In this document: positions 30,128 through 40,147 of the stretch, in pieces
How positions within the stretch are numbered: position 1 is the stretch's first letter
Layout of the letters: each line of letters opens with the position of its first letter
Source of the DNA: Synechococcus sp. MW101C3
Lineage (GTDB): Bacteria > Cyanobacteriota > Cyanobacteriia > PCC-6307 > Cyanobiaceae
Direction of reading: 5' to 3'
DNA: 64,000 nucleotides
Assembly: GCF_002252635.1 (NCBI RefSeq)
Contig: NZ_NQKX01000007.1
Location: 1 to 64,000, forward strand
Made by a program: the position numbers and the translations under genes
Notes under the pieces: model-generated
What the model was told of the DNA's origin: nothing
What the model saw: only the letters and a program-made list of their open reading frames with translations
Database searches by the model: none

Positions 30128-31045
30128 ATGCAGAAGTTTCTTCCTTACGCCTGGTTCGGCGGCCGCTGTGTTCCCTTCGGTGAAGCCACGATTTCAGTGG
30201 CCACCCACGCCCTCCATTACGGAACCGGCGCGTTCGGCGGCATGCGGGCCCTGCCCAACCCGGCAGATCCCAACGAGATCCTGCTGTTCCGCGCCGATCG
30301 GCACACGCGCCGCCTCTCCCAGAGCGCGCGGCTGCTGTTGGCCGAGCTGCCGGAGGCCACGATTCTCGATGCGATTCAGCAGTTCCTGCAGGCGAACCGA
30401 CCCACCACCCCGATCTATCTGCGGCCGTTCGTGTATACCAGCGATCTGGGAATCGCGCCACGCCTCCACGACATCGAGACAGATTTCCTGATCTACGGCA
30501 TCGAACTCGGCGATTACCTCTCCCCCGATGGGGTGAGCTGCCGCATCAGCAGTTGGTGCCGCCAGGAGGACCGCTCCCTGCCCTTGCGCGGGAAGATCAG
30601 CGGCGCGTACATCACCAGCTCCCTGGCCAAAACTGAAGCGGTCAAGAGCGGCTTTGATGAAGCGCTGCTGCTCAACAGCCGCGGCAAGGTAAGCGAAGCC
30701 AGCGGCATGAACCTGTTCATGGTGCGCGACGGCGTGCTGATCACCCCCGGCGTCGACCAGGACATCCTCGAGGGGATCACCCGCGCCAGCATCCTCGAGC
30801 TGGCGCAGGCCATGGGCATCCCCACCCTGGAACGCGCGGTCGACAAAACGGAGCTGTTCGTCGCCGACGAGGTGTTCCTCAGCGGCACCGCCGCCCGGGT
30901 CACGCCAGTGCGCCGGGTGGAAACAACGGATCTGGCTGGACCGCGGCCGATCATGGAGAAGCTGCGCAGCGCCCTCACCGCGATCACCGAGGGCCGCGAT
31001 CCGGCCTACGAGCACTGGGTGACCCGCGTGCGGCTCGATGGGTAA
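30128..31045 (+). CDS. ilvE: Branched-chain amino acid aminotransferase
   Basis: PLP enzyme for the last step of leucine, isoleucine and valine synthesis, class IV aminotransferase fold, 305 residues. Conserved parts: FPYAWF-like start with ISVATHALHYGTGAFGGMRA, the RPFVYTSD segment, GKISGAYITSSLAKTEA (the Lys of GKISGAY is the likely Schiff-base residue), EASGMNLFMV and VFLSGTAARVTPV. The length is usual. It lies 47 bp upstream of metH on the same strand, so the two amino-acid genes could be cotranscribed. The promoter should be in the 77 bp shared with cobN. Confidence 0.95.
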   Translation: MQKFLPYAWFGGRCVPFGEATISVATHALHYGTGAFGGMRALPNPADPNEILLFRADRHTRRLSQSARLLLAELPEATILDAIQQFLQANRPTTPIYLRPFVYTSDLGIAPRLHDIETDFLIYGIELGDYLSPDGVSCRISSWCRQEDRSLPLRGKISGAYITSSLAKTEAVKSGFDEALLLNSRGKVSEASGMNLFMVRDGVLITPGVDQDILEGITRASILELAQAMGIPTLERAVDKTELFVADEVFLSGTAARVTPVRRVETTDLAGPRPIMEKLRSALTAITEGRDPAYEHWVTRVRLDG

Positions 31046-31092
31046 GCCAGCGGCACTTCCTACAGTGACAGCTGGCCTTGAGCGCGTAATCG

Positions 31093-34000
31093 ATGACGGC
31101 AGCGGTGCAGCAGGCAGGGGCGCCAGCGACCCAGCGCATGGGGTTTCTGGAGCGTCTCCACGCACCTGAGCGGCCGGTGCTGGTGTTTGACGGGGCCACC
31201 GGCACCTCACTCCAGCAGATGGATCTCAGCGCCGCCGACTTCGGTGGCGCAGCCCTGGAGGGGTGCAACGAGCAGCTGGTGTTCACCCGGCCGGATGCCG
31301 TGCAAGCCGTGCACCGCCAGTTCCTGGAGGCCGGCTGTGATGTGATCGAAACCAATACCTTCGGCGCTGCCTCGATCGTGCTGGCCGAATACGGCCTGGA
31401 AGACCAGGCCTTCACGATCAACAAGCGGGCGGCCGAACTGGCCCGCGCCTGCGCTGCTGAATACAGCAGCCCCGCCAAACCCCGCTTCGTGGCCGGCTCG
31501 ATGGGGCCCACCACCAAGTTGCCCACGCTTGGGCACATCGACTTCGACACGATGCGCGACGCCTTCCGGGAGCAGGCGGAAGGCCTGATTGCGGGCGACG
31601 TGGACCTGCTGATCGTGGAAACGTGCCAGGACGTGCTGCAGATCAAGGCTGCCCTGCAGGGAATTGAAGCGGCCTTCAGCGCCACCGGGCAGCGGCGGCC
31701 GCTGATGGTGTCGGTCACGATGGAAACCACCGGCACCATGCTCGTGGGCTCCGACATCGCCGCGGTGGTGTCGATCCTGGAGCCGTTCCCGATCGATGTG
31801 CTCGGCCTCAACTGCGCCACCGGGCCCGAGCAGATGAAGGAGCACATGCGCTACCTGAGCGAGCACAGTCCGTTCGTGGTGAGTTGCATTCCCAACGCCG
31901 GGCTGCCCGAAAACGTGGGCGGCGTGGCCCACTACCGGCTGACACCGCTGGAGCTGAAGCTGCAGCTGATGCACTTCGTCAATGATCTCGGCGTGCAGGT
32001 GATCGGCGGTTGCTGCGGCACCACCCCAGCCCACATCGCAGCCCTCTCCGAGCTCACCGCCGATCTGCTACCCCGCCAGCGGGCCGTGCGGCGTCCGGAG
32101 CAACGGCTGGAGCGGCCGGCTTTCCACTACGAACCTGCGGCCGCCTCGATTTATGGCGTCACTCCATACCACCAGGACAACTCGTTCCTGATCATCGGTG
32201 AGCGGCTCAACGCCAGTGGCTCGCGCAAGGTGCGTGATCTGCTCAACGCAGAAGACTGGGACGGGCTGGTGGCCGTGGCACGCGGCCAGGTGAAGGAAAA
32301 CGCCCACGTGCTCGACGTCAACGTTGATTATGTGGGCCGCGACGGTGAGCGTGACATGCATGAGCTGGTCAGCCGGCTGGTCACGAACGTGAACCTGCCG
32401 CTGATGCTCGATTCCACCGAGTGGCAGAAGATGGAAGCCGGCCTGAAGGTGGCAGGCGGGAAATGTCTGCTGAACTCCACCAACTACGAAGATGGGGATG
32501 AGCGCTTCTTCAAGGTGCTCGAACTGGCGCGGCGCTACGGCGCTGCCGTGGTGATCGGCACGATTGATGAAGAGGGGATGGCGCGCACCGCCGAGCGCAA
32601 GTTCGCCATTGCCCAGCGCGCCTATCGCGATGCCCTGGAATTCGGCATTCCAGCGCACGAAATCTTCTACGACCCCCTGGCGCTGCCGATCTCCACCGGC
32701 ATCGAGGAAGACCGCCTCAATGGAGCCGCCACGATCGAGGCGATCCGCCGCATCCGCAGCGAGCTTCCTGGCGTGCACGTGGTGCTGGGGGTGAGCAACA
32801 TCAGCTTCGGGCTGTCACCAGCGGCGCGGATCACGCTCAACTCCGTGTTTCTGCACGCGTGCTGTGCCGCCGGCATGGATGCGGCGATCATCAGCCCGGC
32901 CAAGATCCTGCCGCTGATCAAGATCAGCGAGGAACACCAACAGGTATGCCGTGATCTGATCGCCGATGCACGACGTTTCGACGGGGATGTCTGCGTCTAC
33001 GACCCGCTCACCACGCTCAGCACCCTGTTCGAGGGGGTGAGCGCCCGGGAAGCACGCGACGCGGGGCCGCAGCTGGCGGATCTGGAGGTGGAGAAACGCC
33101 TCACCCAGCACATCATCGATGGGGAGCGCATCGGCCTCGAAGCTTCACTCAACGAAGCCCTCGCCAAGTACCCGCCGCTGCAGATCATCAACACCTTCCT
33201 GCTCGATGGCATGAAGGTGGTGGGTGAGCTGTTCGGTTCCGGCCAGATGCAGTTGCCCTTCGTGTTGCAGAGCGCTGAGACGATGAAGTTCGCCGTGGCG
33301 TTCCTTGAACCCTTCATGGAACGGGTGGAAGGGGAGAGTAGCGCCAAGGCCAAGTTTCTGATCGCCACGGTAAAAGGTGACGTTCATGACATCGGCAAGA
33401 ATCTGGTGGACATCATTCTCACCAACAACGGTTATGAGGTGGTGAATCTCGGCATCAAGCAGTCGGTGGAAGCGATCATCGAAGCCCAGAAGCTGCACCA
33501 GGCCGATTGTATCGCCATGAGCGGCCTCCTGGTGAAGTCCACCGCCTTCATGAAAGACAACCTCCAGGCCTTCAATGAGGCGGGCATTCAGGTGCCGGTG
33601 ATTCTTGGTGGGGCGGCGCTGACACCCCGATTCGTCAACAAGGATTGCCGCGCGGTCTACCGGGGTCAGGTGATCTACGGCCGGGATGCCTTCGCCGACC
33701 TGCGCTTCATGGACGCGCTGGTGGAGGCCAAGCAGAACAATCGCTGGAGTGATGCGGAAGGCTTCAGCGGTGAGATTCCGCCCGGACTTGGGCTGGAGCG
33801 CGGTGAAGACACGGCCGATGACGCCACGACAACCGCCCCCGCCGGTACGGAAGGGGCACCGGCACCGGCAGCTCCGGGATCAGCAGCAGCGGCCCAGACA
33901 GTCCCTGATGCCGAGGACCCAGCGGCTGCCGCAGTCGTGCCAGAGACGCCATCCAGCGCAGCAGGGCCGCTCAACGACCATCGCTCCGAGGCCGTTCCAG

Positions 34001-34815
34001 AAGAGGCCACCATCCAGCCGCCGTTCCTGGGCAGCCGCGTGCTCGATGAACAGGCGATTCCGTTGGCTGAGGTATTCGGCTACCTGGATCGCAACGCCCT
34101 GTTCGCCGGGCAGTGGCAGTTGCGCAAGACGCAGCAGCAGAGCCGCGACGACTACGAGCAGATGCTGGCGGCCAAGGCCGAACCGGTGTTGCAGCACTGG
34201 ATGCAGCGCTGCGTGGAGGAGAAGTTGCTCACTCCACGGGTGGCCTACGGCTACTTCCCCTGTGGCCGGCTCGGCAACGCGCTGGTGGTCTTCGATCCGG
34301 CCGCGCCTGAGCGGGAGCTGGGCCGTTTCGAGCTGCCGCGCCAGAGGGGCGGCAACCGCTACTGCGTCGCCGATTTCTACCGCGACCTCCGCCAGGGGCG
34401 GCCCACCGATGTGCTGCCGATGCAGGCCGTCACGATGGGGGAGAAGGCCACAGGGTTTGCGCGCGAACTCTTCGCCGCCGATCGCTACACCGACTATCTC
34501 TATTTCCACGGTCTGGGGGTGCAGATGGCAGAAGCGCTGGCCGAGTGGACCCATGCACGCATCCGACGCGAACTGGGCTTCGTCGCCGAGGAACCCAGCG
34601 CCCTGCGCGATGTGCTTGCCCAGCGCTATCGCGGCAGCCGCTACTCCTTCGGCTATCCCGCCTGCCCCAACGTGGCCGATTCCCGTCCCCAGCTGCAGTG
34701 GCTGGGGGCGGAGCGCATCGGGCTGAGCATGGACGAAAGCGACCAGTTGGAGCCCGAGCAGAGCACCACCGCCCTGGTGGCCCTGCACAGCCAGGCGCGC
34801 TACTTCAGCGCCTGA
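31093..34815 (+). CDS. metH: Cobalamin-dependent methionine synthase
   Basis: Transfers a methyl group from methyl-THF via cobalamin to homocysteine; 1240 residues with all four modules. The homocysteine domain (about 20-330) has the zinc cysteines in GLNCATGP and GGCCGTTP. The pterin domain is about 365-630 ([27 protein letters not shown]). The B12 cap and Rossmann domain (about 670-880) contain the DxHxxG motif in [11 protein letters not shown] with the cobalt-ligand His near residue 764. The AdoMet reactivation domain ends in [10 protein letters not shown]. An Ala/Pro/Thr/Glu-rich linker of about 75 residues sits before the reactivation domain. It depends on B12, matching cobN and cobU in the window. 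Confidence 0.97.
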   Translation: MTAAVQQAGAPATQRMGFLERLHAPERPVLVFDGATGTSLQQMDLSAADFGGAALEGCNEQLVFTRPDAVQAVHRQFLEAGCDVIETNTFGAASIVLAEYGLEDQAFTINKRAAELARACAAEYSSPAKPRFVAGSMGPTTKLPTLGHIDFDTMRDAFREQAEGLIAGDVDLLIVETCQDVLQIKAALQGIEAAFSATGQRRPLMVSVTMETTGTMLVGSDIAAVVSILEPFPIDVLGLNCATGPEQMKEHMRYLSEHSPFVVSCIPNAGLPENVGGVAHYRLTPLELKLQLMHFVNDLGVQVIGGCCGTTPAHIAALSELTADLLPRQRAVRRPEQRLERPAFHYEPAAASIYGVTPYHQDNSFLIIGERLNASGSRKVRDLLNAEDWDGLVAVARGQVKENAHVLDVNVDYVGRDGERDMHELVSRLVTNVNLPLMLDSTEWQKMEAGLKVAGGKCLLNSTNYEDGDERFFKVLELARRYGAAVVIGTIDEEGMARTAERKFAIAQRAYRDALEFGIPAHEIFYDPLALPISTGIEEDRLNGAATIEAIRRIRSELPGVHVVLGVSNISFGLSPAARITLNSVFLHACCAAGMDAAIISPAKILPLIKISEEHQQVCRDLIADARRFDGDVCVYDPLTTLSTLFEGVSAREARDAGPQLADLEVEKRLTQHIIDGERIGLEASLNEALAKYPPLQIINTFLLDGMKVVGELFGSGQMQLPFVLQSAETMKFAVAFLEPFMERVEGESSAKAKFLIATVKGDVHDIGKNLVDIILTNNGYEVVNLGIKQSVEAIIEAQKLHQADCIAMSGLLVKSTAFMKDNLQAFNEAGIQVPVILGGAALTPRFVNKDCRAVYRGQVIYGRDAFADLRFMDALVEAKQNNRWSDAEGFSGEIPPGLGLERGEDTADDATTTAPAGTEGAPAPAAPGSAAAAQTVPDAEDPAAAAVVPETPSSAAGPLNDHRSEAVPEEATIQPPFLGSRVLDEQAIPLAEVFGYLDRNALFAGQWQLRKTQQQSRDDYEQMLAAKAEPVLQHWMQRCVEEKLLTPRVAYGYFPCGRLGNALVVFDPAAPERELGRFELPRQRGGNRYCVADFYRDLRQGRPTDVLPMQAVTMGEKATGFARELFAADRYTDYLYFHGLGVQMAEALAEWTHARIRRELGFVAEEPSALRDVLAQRYRGSRYSFGYPACPNVADSRPQLQWLGAERIGLSMDESDQLEPEQSTTALVALHSQARYFSA

Positions 34816-34886
34816 GGAAGCCATCCCGAGGCGATGGCAGGTAGGGGCGCGGTGGCAGGCTGGGGAGGCTCTCTTGCACTGCTGCT

Positions 34887-35159
34887 ATGGCCATTGCCGG
34901 ACCTGACGGAGTGGATGCGGCCATCGCAGCCGGACTCGACCTTGACGGCTCGCCGATTCCGGCCGAGATGCTGAGCCTGTACCGCGAGGTGATGGCACTG
35001 GAGGCCCAACGGGCCCGCAGCGGCGTGAAGAAATCGATGCGCAACCGGGTGGTGAAAACCGGGGCCAAGCATTTCGATCAGGCCAGCCTTGATGCCCGCC
35101 TCAAGGCCGCCGGCTGGGATGGCCTCAAGGACAAGGAAATCGCCTTCTTCTACGGCTGA
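34887..35159 (+). CDS. Small protein, DUF4090-like
   Basis: A 90-residue soluble protein: acidic N-terminal half with DGSPIPAEMLSLYREVMALE, then a basic stretch RSGVKKSMRNRVVKTGAKH and a C-terminus KDKEIAFFYG. I associate this pattern with the small cyanobacterial DUF4090 family, function unknown; the match is from memory. No membrane segment, cysteine or nucleotide-binding motif is visible. It lies 71 bp after metH on the same strand. The 265 bp that follow to the next gene hold no feature I can support. Confidence 0.7.
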   Translation: MAIAGPDGVDAAIAAGLDLDGSPIPAEMLSLYREVMALEAQRARSGVKKSMRNRVVKTGAKHFDQASLDARLKAAGWDGLKDKEIAFFYG

Positions 35160-35424
35160 ATCGCTTGGGTTCAATCAGGTACTGGAGGAACCGGGCCGCT
35201 GACGTGCCCTGCGTTGCGTCAGCGCTTGAGTCCGCCGCGTCAGCGCAACCAGCAGGCGGCAGTTCAAGCGATGCGTTTATCTCAGCCCCAAGCCTTTGGC
35301 CGGGAGCCACTGGCCCTCAGCATTCAGTCATGCGGGTTCGACACAGAACCTCCAACACCGAAGCTCCGTCAGCGAGCCATCAAGGCAACGCACTGAACGG
35401 AGAGGTTTCAGCGCCATAGCCGGA
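35160..35424. other. Intergenic region, nothing recognised
   Basis: This 265-bp gap lies between the end of the small DUF4090-like gene and the stop of the opposite-strand acidic protein gene. Short open frames cross it, but they are Pro/Ser/Arg-rich and lack ribosome-binding sites. I see no tRNA, convincing hairpin or repeat. Confidence 0.4.
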
Positions 35425-35646
35425 TCAGAGATCTTCGAGGGTGTCGATCACCTCTTGTTGAAACGCCTGGAGATCGGTCGAATCACTCAGGTCAACCCCC
35501 TCACCGGCGGCATTCTGGGTGAGCTCCTGGAAATGGAAAGCGCCTTCACCGTGGGCAAGAAACTCCATCGCGGAGCTTTCACCGCTTTCCTTGAAGGCGT
35601 CGAGCAGCGCCATGAAGGCAGCATCTTCGGTGAAATCCCAGCTCAT
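35425..35646 (-). CDS. Small acidic protein of unknown function
   Basis: I do not recognise this 73-residue protein (start MSWDFTEDAAF, end VIDTLEDL). It is strongly acidic, soluble, and predicted mainly helical, with LLDAFKESGESSAMEFLAHG and a C-terminal AFQQEVIDTLEDL. The frame is open for 20 codons upstream to 35706, but that leader is Cys/Thr-rich and unlike the rest, so ATG 35646 is preferred. It is flanked by opposite-strand genes. Acidic small helical proteins are frequent in picocyanobacteria, and a Nif11-type identity was considered but not supported. Confidence 0.6.
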   Translation of the reverse strand: MSWDFTEDAAFMALLDAFKESGESSAMEFLAHGEGAFHFQELTQNAAGEGVDLSDSTDLQAFQQEVIDTLEDL

Positions 35647-35782
35647 GAAGGGGGTATCGCAAGTCGTAAGGGCGGCAGAAGGGAGCCTTCCAGCACCACT
35701 GCACAATGACCTTTAACGCCTGCCCCCCCGATTCCGTCAACCTCCCAGGGCCATTCCCGCCATTGGTCCTGCAGACTTTGGG

Positions 35783-36193
35783 ATGATTTCGGCACGATCC
35801 GTGGAACCGCGTTCTTCTTCAGCGCCAGTGGTGGCCCGCAATGTGCTCGGTGAGACGCTTGAGATCTGCGGATGCACACCCCGCACCGGCTGGTACCGCG
35901 ATGGTTTCTGCCGTACCGACAGCAGCGACACGGGACGCCACACCGTCTGCTGTGTGGTGAACGATGTCTTCCTGCGCTACAGCCGTTCCCGCGGCAACGA
36001 CCTTTCCACACCGATGCCGGCCTACGGCTTTCCGGGTCTTCAGCCCGGAAACCACTGGTGCATCTGTGCCGCCCGCTGGCTGGAGGCCTACCAGGACGGG
36101 GTGGCGCCGCCGGTGCGGCTGGAGGCCACGGAAGCGTCTGCACTTGAGGTGATCCCGCTGGAGTTGCTGAAGGAGCTGGCCCACGTGGGGTGA
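35783..36193 (+). CDS. DUF2237 family protein
   Basis: A 136-residue member of the DUF2237 family, short cysteine-rich soluble proteins with unknown function. Family segments are easy to see: ARNVLGETLEICGCTPRTGW, YRDGFCRTDSSDTGRHTVCC, FLRYSRSRGNDLSTP, YGFPGLQPGNHWCICAARWL and LEVIPLELLKELA. Six or so conserved cysteines could bind metal or form disulphides. About 18 residues precede the conserved start, so initiation may be slightly downstream of ATG 35783. It converges with the SDR gene after about 116 bp in which I see nothing further. Confidence 0.87.
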   Translation: MISARSVEPRSSSAPVVARNVLGETLEICGCTPRTGWYRDGFCRTDSSDTGRHTVCCVVNDVFLRYSRSRGNDLSTPMPAYGFPGLQPGNHWCICAARWLEAYQDGVAPPVRLEATEASALEVIPLELLKELAHVG

Positions 36194-36309
36194 GCGCCGC
36201 GCCGCAGCCGCGGCATCACCTTTCTCCCGCCACCAGCACCACCCTTCACGTCACCCCAGTCACATCAGCCCGCGTCAGCCGAACACTCCACCGTCTTCAC
36301 ACCCCGCCT

Positions 36310-37083
36310 TCACCACGGAACCGGGCTCCCGTCCCAGGCCAGGAAGCTGCCGCTCTGCTCCGGCCCCTGCAGTTCCAGCACGTCCAGGAGGTGGTGGGCG
36401 GTTCGCTCGGGGCTGAACAGGCGCTCCGGCGGCACGCCGCTGCTGAAAGGCGCTGAGAGATCGGTGGCCGTGGTGCCGGGATGCAGCAGGGTCACGGTGG
36501 CGAGGGGTCGGCGGCGGCGCCACTCCAGGGCCAGGCAACGCAGCAACTGATTCTGGGCGGCCTTGGCACTGCGGTAGCCGTACCAGCCCCCCAGCCCGTT
36601 GTCGCCGATGCTGCCGACCCGTGCCGACAGGCTGGCGAACAGCGCCGGCTCTGCGGCCGGCAGCAGCGGCTCCAGGGCCTGGGCCAGCAGAATCGGACCG
36701 TAGGCATTCACCGCGAACACTCGCTCCAGGGCGGCGCGGTTCAGCTGGCTGAGCCGCTTTTCCGGTTGCAGAGCCGGGCCGTCGTGCAGGAGGCCCGCCG
36801 TGTTGATCACGAGGCGCAAGGTGCCGGCCTGGGCCTGCAGCGTGGCGGCAGCGGCCTGCAGACTGGCGTCCGCGCAGAGGTCGAGCTGCAGGGCGCGCGC
36901 GCCCAGCTGCGGCTCTCCCGGCCGGGCAGGCCAGCCGCGGCGGCTGGCGCCCCAGAGGCAGAGCCCGGGGGCCCGCTCGGCCAGGGCCTGCACCAGGGCG
37001 CGGCCGATGCCGCCGGCACCCACCACCAGGGCATGGCCGTTCCAGCTGCTGAGGGACGGCCGGGACGGGAGCGGGGGCAACAC
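36310..37083 (-). CDS. Short-chain dehydrogenase/reductase family protein
   Basis: Predicted NAD(P)-dependent SDR of about 257 residues, substrate unknown. The Rossmann motif is a variant, VVGAGGIGRALVQ, close to the N-terminus. NTAGLLHDGP corresponds to the NAG motif, and the catalytic Ser, Tyr and Lys are in FASLSARVGS and GWYGYRSAKAA (YxxxK). The C-terminal LLHPGTTATDLSAPF is typical of CsgA-like SDRs. The open frame has no ATG near the conserved start; GTG 37083 (VLPPLP) is the best candidate and leaves 40 bp to the divergent gpsA. The longer frame to 37368 would run through gpsA and is unlikely. Confidence 0.82.
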   Translation of the reverse strand: MLPPLPSRPSLSSWNGHALVVGAGGIGRALVQALAERAPGLCLWGASRRGWPARPGEPQLGARALQLDLCADASLQAAAATLQAQAGTLRLVINTAGLLHDGPALQPEKRLSQLNRAALERVFAVNAYGPILLAQALEPLLPAAEPALFASLSARVGSIGDNGLGGWYGYRSAKAAQNQLLRCLALEWRRRRPLATVTLLHPGTTATDLSAPFSSGVPPERLFSPERTAHHLLDVLELQGPEQSGSFLAWDGSPVPW

Positions 37084-37123
37084 CTGGGGCGAAGCGGTGG
37101 AGGGGATGGCGCATGATGGCGCG

Positions 37124-38041
37124 ATGGCAATGAGGATCGCCGTTCTGGGGCAAGGGGCCTGGGGGCGCACCCTGGCCAGCGTGCTGCGCCAGCAGGGCCA
37201 TGAGCTCGCGGTGTGGTCGCGCTCCCACGGCAGCGATCCAGCCGCGGTGCTCCAGCGGCAGGACCTGGTGCTCTCAGCGGTGGCCATGGCCGGGGTGCCG
37301 GCGCTGGCGCAGCAACTGAGCGCCGGCTGGCCCGGGGCTGTGCCCCTGGTGAGCTGCAGCAAGGGCATCGACCTTCAGCAGCACTGCACAGCCAGCCAGT
37401 TGTGGCAGCAGGCCATTCCGTCGATGGCGTGCCTGGTGCTGAGCGGGCCCAACCTGGCGGCTGAGCTGGATCAGGGCCTGCCGGCCGCCAGCGTGCTGGC
37501 CTCCATCCACACCGAACTGGCCAGCGAGCTGCAACGCCAGCTCAGCAGCCAGCGGCTGAGGCTGTACACCAACGCCGATCCGATCGGCACCGAACTGGCC
37601 GGCGCGCTCAAGAACGTCATGGCGGTGGCGGCCGGCATCTGCGATGGTCTCGGGCTGGGGGCCAATGCCAAGGCCTCCCTGCTGACCCGCGGGCTGGCCG
37701 AAATGGGGCGGCTCAGCCAGCTGCTGGGCGGCGATCCCGCCACCCTCTACGGCCTGGCCGGCCTTGGCGACCTCCTGGCCACCGCCAACAGCCCCCTGAG
37801 CCGCAACTACCGCTTCGGGCTGCATCTGGCCGAAGGTGACTCTGCAGCGGCGGCCTTCACCCGCATCGGCGCCACGGTGGAGGGACCCGCCACGGCCGAA
37901 GCCGCGCTGGTGCTGGCCCATCGGCATGCCCTGCACCTGCCGATCTGTGAGCAAGTGGTGGGCCTGCTGCAGCGGCGCAACACCCCGCAGGAAGCCGTGC
38001 GGGCGCTGATGGAGCGTGACCTGCGCCGGGAATGGGTGTGA
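37124..38041 (+). CDS. gpsA: Glycerol-3-phosphate dehydrogenase [NAD(P)+]
   Basis: Reduces dihydroxyacetone phosphate to sn-glycerol 3-phosphate for membrane lipid synthesis. A 305-residue cytoplasmic enzyme with N-terminal VLGQGAWGRTLA (cofactor site), SCSKGIDL, the LSGPNLAAEL segment (GPN/S-LA signature) and the catalytic-Lys region LAGALKNVMAVAAGICDGL. RNYRFG and GATVEGPATAEAAL follow near the C-terminus. The start is ATG 37124 or ATG 37130 (MRIAVLG); the latter matches the family start better. It is divergent from the SDR gene and followed by 149 bp before the SpoIID-like gene. Confidence 0.95.
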   Translation: MAMRIAVLGQGAWGRTLASVLRQQGHELAVWSRSHGSDPAAVLQRQDLVLSAVAMAGVPALAQQLSAGWPGAVPLVSCSKGIDLQQHCTASQLWQQAIPSMACLVLSGPNLAAELDQGLPAASVLASIHTELASELQRQLSSQRLRLYTNADPIGTELAGALKNVMAVAAGICDGLGLGANAKASLLTRGLAEMGRLSQLLGGDPATLYGLAGLGDLLATANSPLSRNYRFGLHLAEGDSAAAAFTRIGATVEGPATAEAALVLAHRHALHLPICEQVVGLLQRRNTPQEAVRALMERDLRREWV

Positions 38042-38190
38042 GTCGCAGGGCCACATCCAGAGGCCCCACAGCTCCTACCAGCGCCCATCCAGGGCCCACG
38101 TCTGCGCGACAACCGTATGTTCGCGGCCGTTCTCAGCCATGATCGCTCCAACGACTAGTGGGACAGGGATGTGAACAGAGGGAAAGGTTC

Positions 38191-39285
38191 ATGAACTGGC
38201 CGGCAGGGCAGCAGTTGGTGGCACAGGGCGCACGTGCCCTGCGTCCGTTGAAGCTCGGCAGCGAGCGGCTGGCGCGACGCCTGCAGCGGACTCTCAGCCC
38301 TCAACGCCGCACCACGCTGCTGCTCACCACACCCTTGAGCGTGGTGGCTCTGGGTATCGGCTTCTATGCCCAATCGTTCAGCCAGCCGAAGCCCGACCTT
38401 GACGCACGAGTGATGGAGGCGCTGCTGCCGGCCAGCACCACCGGTGAAGCCACCGACCCGGCGGGGGAGGAGAGCCGCCTGCGGGCGATCGAAGCGCGCC
38501 GCGCCCAGCAGCCTCCCGCTCCGGCCCAGCTGCCGGATGCCCCCGCCTCCCTGGTGGAACCGGCCGCTGGCCGCCCGGTTCCGCTTGAGGTGCGGGTGGC
38601 CCTGCTGCGTCAGGCCGGCCAGCCCAGCTTTTCGGCCACCGGCCCCTGGTGGCTGCGCAACGGCGACGGGCAGGTGCTGGCCCAGGGTCAGGCCCGCAGC
38701 CCTGTCGATCTCAGCGCCGGCACCGGCGCCAACGATCTCTGGTTGGACACCGCACCCGGGGAAGCGTTGCTGGTGAACGGCCAGCCGTACACCGGTCGCC
38801 TGCGTCTGCTGGCGGAGCGGGGAGGCATCACACCGATCAATCACCTGCCACTGGAGGCCTACATCGCCTCGGTGGTGGGGGCGGAAATGCCCACGTCCTG
38901 GTCGATGGAGGCCCTCAAGGCCCAGGCGGTGGCGGCCCGCTCCTACGCCCTGGCCCACCTGGCCCGACCGGCCAATAAGTTCTGGCATCTGGGGGACACC
39001 ACCCGCTGGCAGGCCTACCGGGGCCTCACCTCGGTGAATGGCCGCACCACCGAAGCTGCCGCGCGCACCAACGGCTTAATCCTCAGCTACCAGGGGGGCA
39101 TTGTGGAAAGCCTGTATGCGGCCAACAGCCAGATCACGCTGGAAGCGCACGGGCACCTGGGAGCGAGCATGAGCCAGGAAGGCGCCCAGGAACTGGCCCT
39201 CGCGGGCCGGCGTTACAACGAGATCCTGGGCCACTACTACCGTGGGGCCTCGCTGGCACGCCTGCAGATCGGTGGAGCGAACTGA
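38191..39285 (+). CDS. SpoIID/LytB-domain protein
   Basis: A 364-residue membrane-anchored protein. After a basic N-terminal 50 residues comes one hydrophobic segment (TTLLLTTPLSVVALGIGFYA), then a Pro/Ala linker. The SpoIID/LytB domain fills about 145-360: INHLPLEAYIASVVGAEMP, the hallmark WSMEALKAQAVAARSYAL, then LTSVNGRTTEAARTNGL-like sequence and YAANS. SpoIID proteins cut glycan strands lacking stem peptides or stimulate amidases; in cyanobacteria the role is unproven. ATG 38191 has a good purine-rich site (GAGGGAAAGG). The end overlaps the Ap4A phosphorylase start by 14 bp. Confidence 0.87.
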   Translation: MNWPAGQQLVAQGARALRPLKLGSERLARRLQRTLSPQRRTTLLLTTPLSVVALGIGFYAQSFSQPKPDLDARVMEALLPASTTGEATDPAGEESRLRAIEARRAQQPPAPAQLPDAPASLVEPAAGRPVPLEVRVALLRQAGQPSFSATGPWWLRNGDGQVLAQGQARSPVDLSAGTGANDLWLDTAPGEALLVNGQPYTGRLRLLAERGGITPINHLPLEAYIASVVGAEMPTSWSMEALKAQAVAARSYALAHLARPANKFWHLGDTTRWQAYRGLTSVNGRTTEAAARTNGLILSYQGGIVESLYAANSQITLEAHGHLGASMSQEGAQELALAGRRYNEILGHYYRGASLARLQIGGAN

Positions 39286-40147
39286 GCGCCTGTGGCGAAC
39301 GGCCTTGCAGCAGAGCCAGGCCGCGCGCGAACGCGGTGCCCTGGTGCCGCTCGTCACCAGGGTGCTGCCGCCGGGAGCCTGGGCACCCTTCCAGCTGCGC
39401 CAGCTCGACTCGCCCGTGCCGCGCCACCTGCGCAGCGGTGGGCCCCGGCCCAACCCGTTTCTCCCCTGGGAGCGGCAACTGGAGGTGACGCGACTGGGCG
39501 ACAGCCATGCGGTGATCCTGAACAAGTACCCGGTGCAAGCCGGCCATCTGCTGCTGATCACCCAGGGCTGGGCGCCGCAGAGCGGCTGGCTGAGAGCGGC
39601 CGACTGGCAGGCGGTGGCCCATGTCGATGCGGACACCACCGGTCTGTGGTTCTTCAACAGCAGCGGGCGGGCCGGCGCCAGCCAGCCTCACCGGCATCTG
39701 CAGCTGTTGCCCCGCCATCGCGGGGCACCCAACTGCCCGCTGGAGCCCGCCCTACGCGCCCAGCTGCAGGGCCAGGCGCCACCCTGGCCCTGGCGCTACC
39801 GGCTCAGCCCGCGCCCCGAGGGCGGCGGACCCGCCGACCTGGCGATGCTCTACCGCCGCCATGCCCTGGAGCTCGGGCTGGGTGATCCGGCGGATGGTGG
39901 GGAGCCCAGCCATCCCTACAACCTGCTGTTCACCAGCTCCTGGTTTCTCACCATCCTGCGAACCCGCGAACATGCCGCCGGGTTCAGCCTCAATGCGCTG
40001 GGCTTCGCTGGCTACCTGCTGCTGACGGAACAGTCGGATCTGCCGTGGCTGAAGGAACATGGACCATGGCAGCTGCTCCGCGCCGTGGCGCCGGCCGTGG
40101 ACGCCGCGTTGGAGCCTGCAGAAGGCCCGCCTCAGACGAGGCACTGA
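39272..40147 (+). CDS. Ap4A phosphorylase / ATP adenylyltransferase
   Basis: A 291-residue HIT-superfamily enzyme splitting diadenosine tetraphosphate with phosphate into ATP and ADP. The nucleotide-binding histidines are in SQPHRHLQLLP (HxHxQ), preceded by WFFNSSGRAGASQ. The N-terminal domain has NPFLPWERQLEV and VILNKYPVQAGHLLLIT, and the C-terminal domain has HPYNLLFTSSWFL and FSLNALGFAGYLL. All are typical of the family found in yeast and cyanobacteria. GTG 39272 is chosen; a GTG/ATG further upstream would lie deep in the SpoIID-like gene, with which it already overlaps by 14 bp. Confidence 0.92.
   Translation: MERTERLWRTALQQSQAARERGALVPLVTRVLPPGAWAPFQLRQLDSPVPRHLRSGGPRPNPFLPWERQLEVTRLGDSHAVILNKYPVQAGHLLLITQGWAPQSGWLRAADWQAVAHVDADTTGLWFFNSSGRAGASQPHRHLQLLPRHRGAPNCPLEPALRAQLQGQAPPWPWRYRLSPRPEGGGPADLAMLYRRHALELGLGDPADGGEPSHPYNLLFTSSWFLTILRTREHAAGFSLNALGFAGYLLLTEQSDLPWLKEHGPWQLLRAVAPAVDAALEPAEGPPQTRH

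Noticed and set aside
36275-37228. Alternative minus-strand frame over the SDR gene
   Set aside because: Arg/Gly/Pro-rich shadow in another phase; the SDR motifs lie in the frame ending at 36310.
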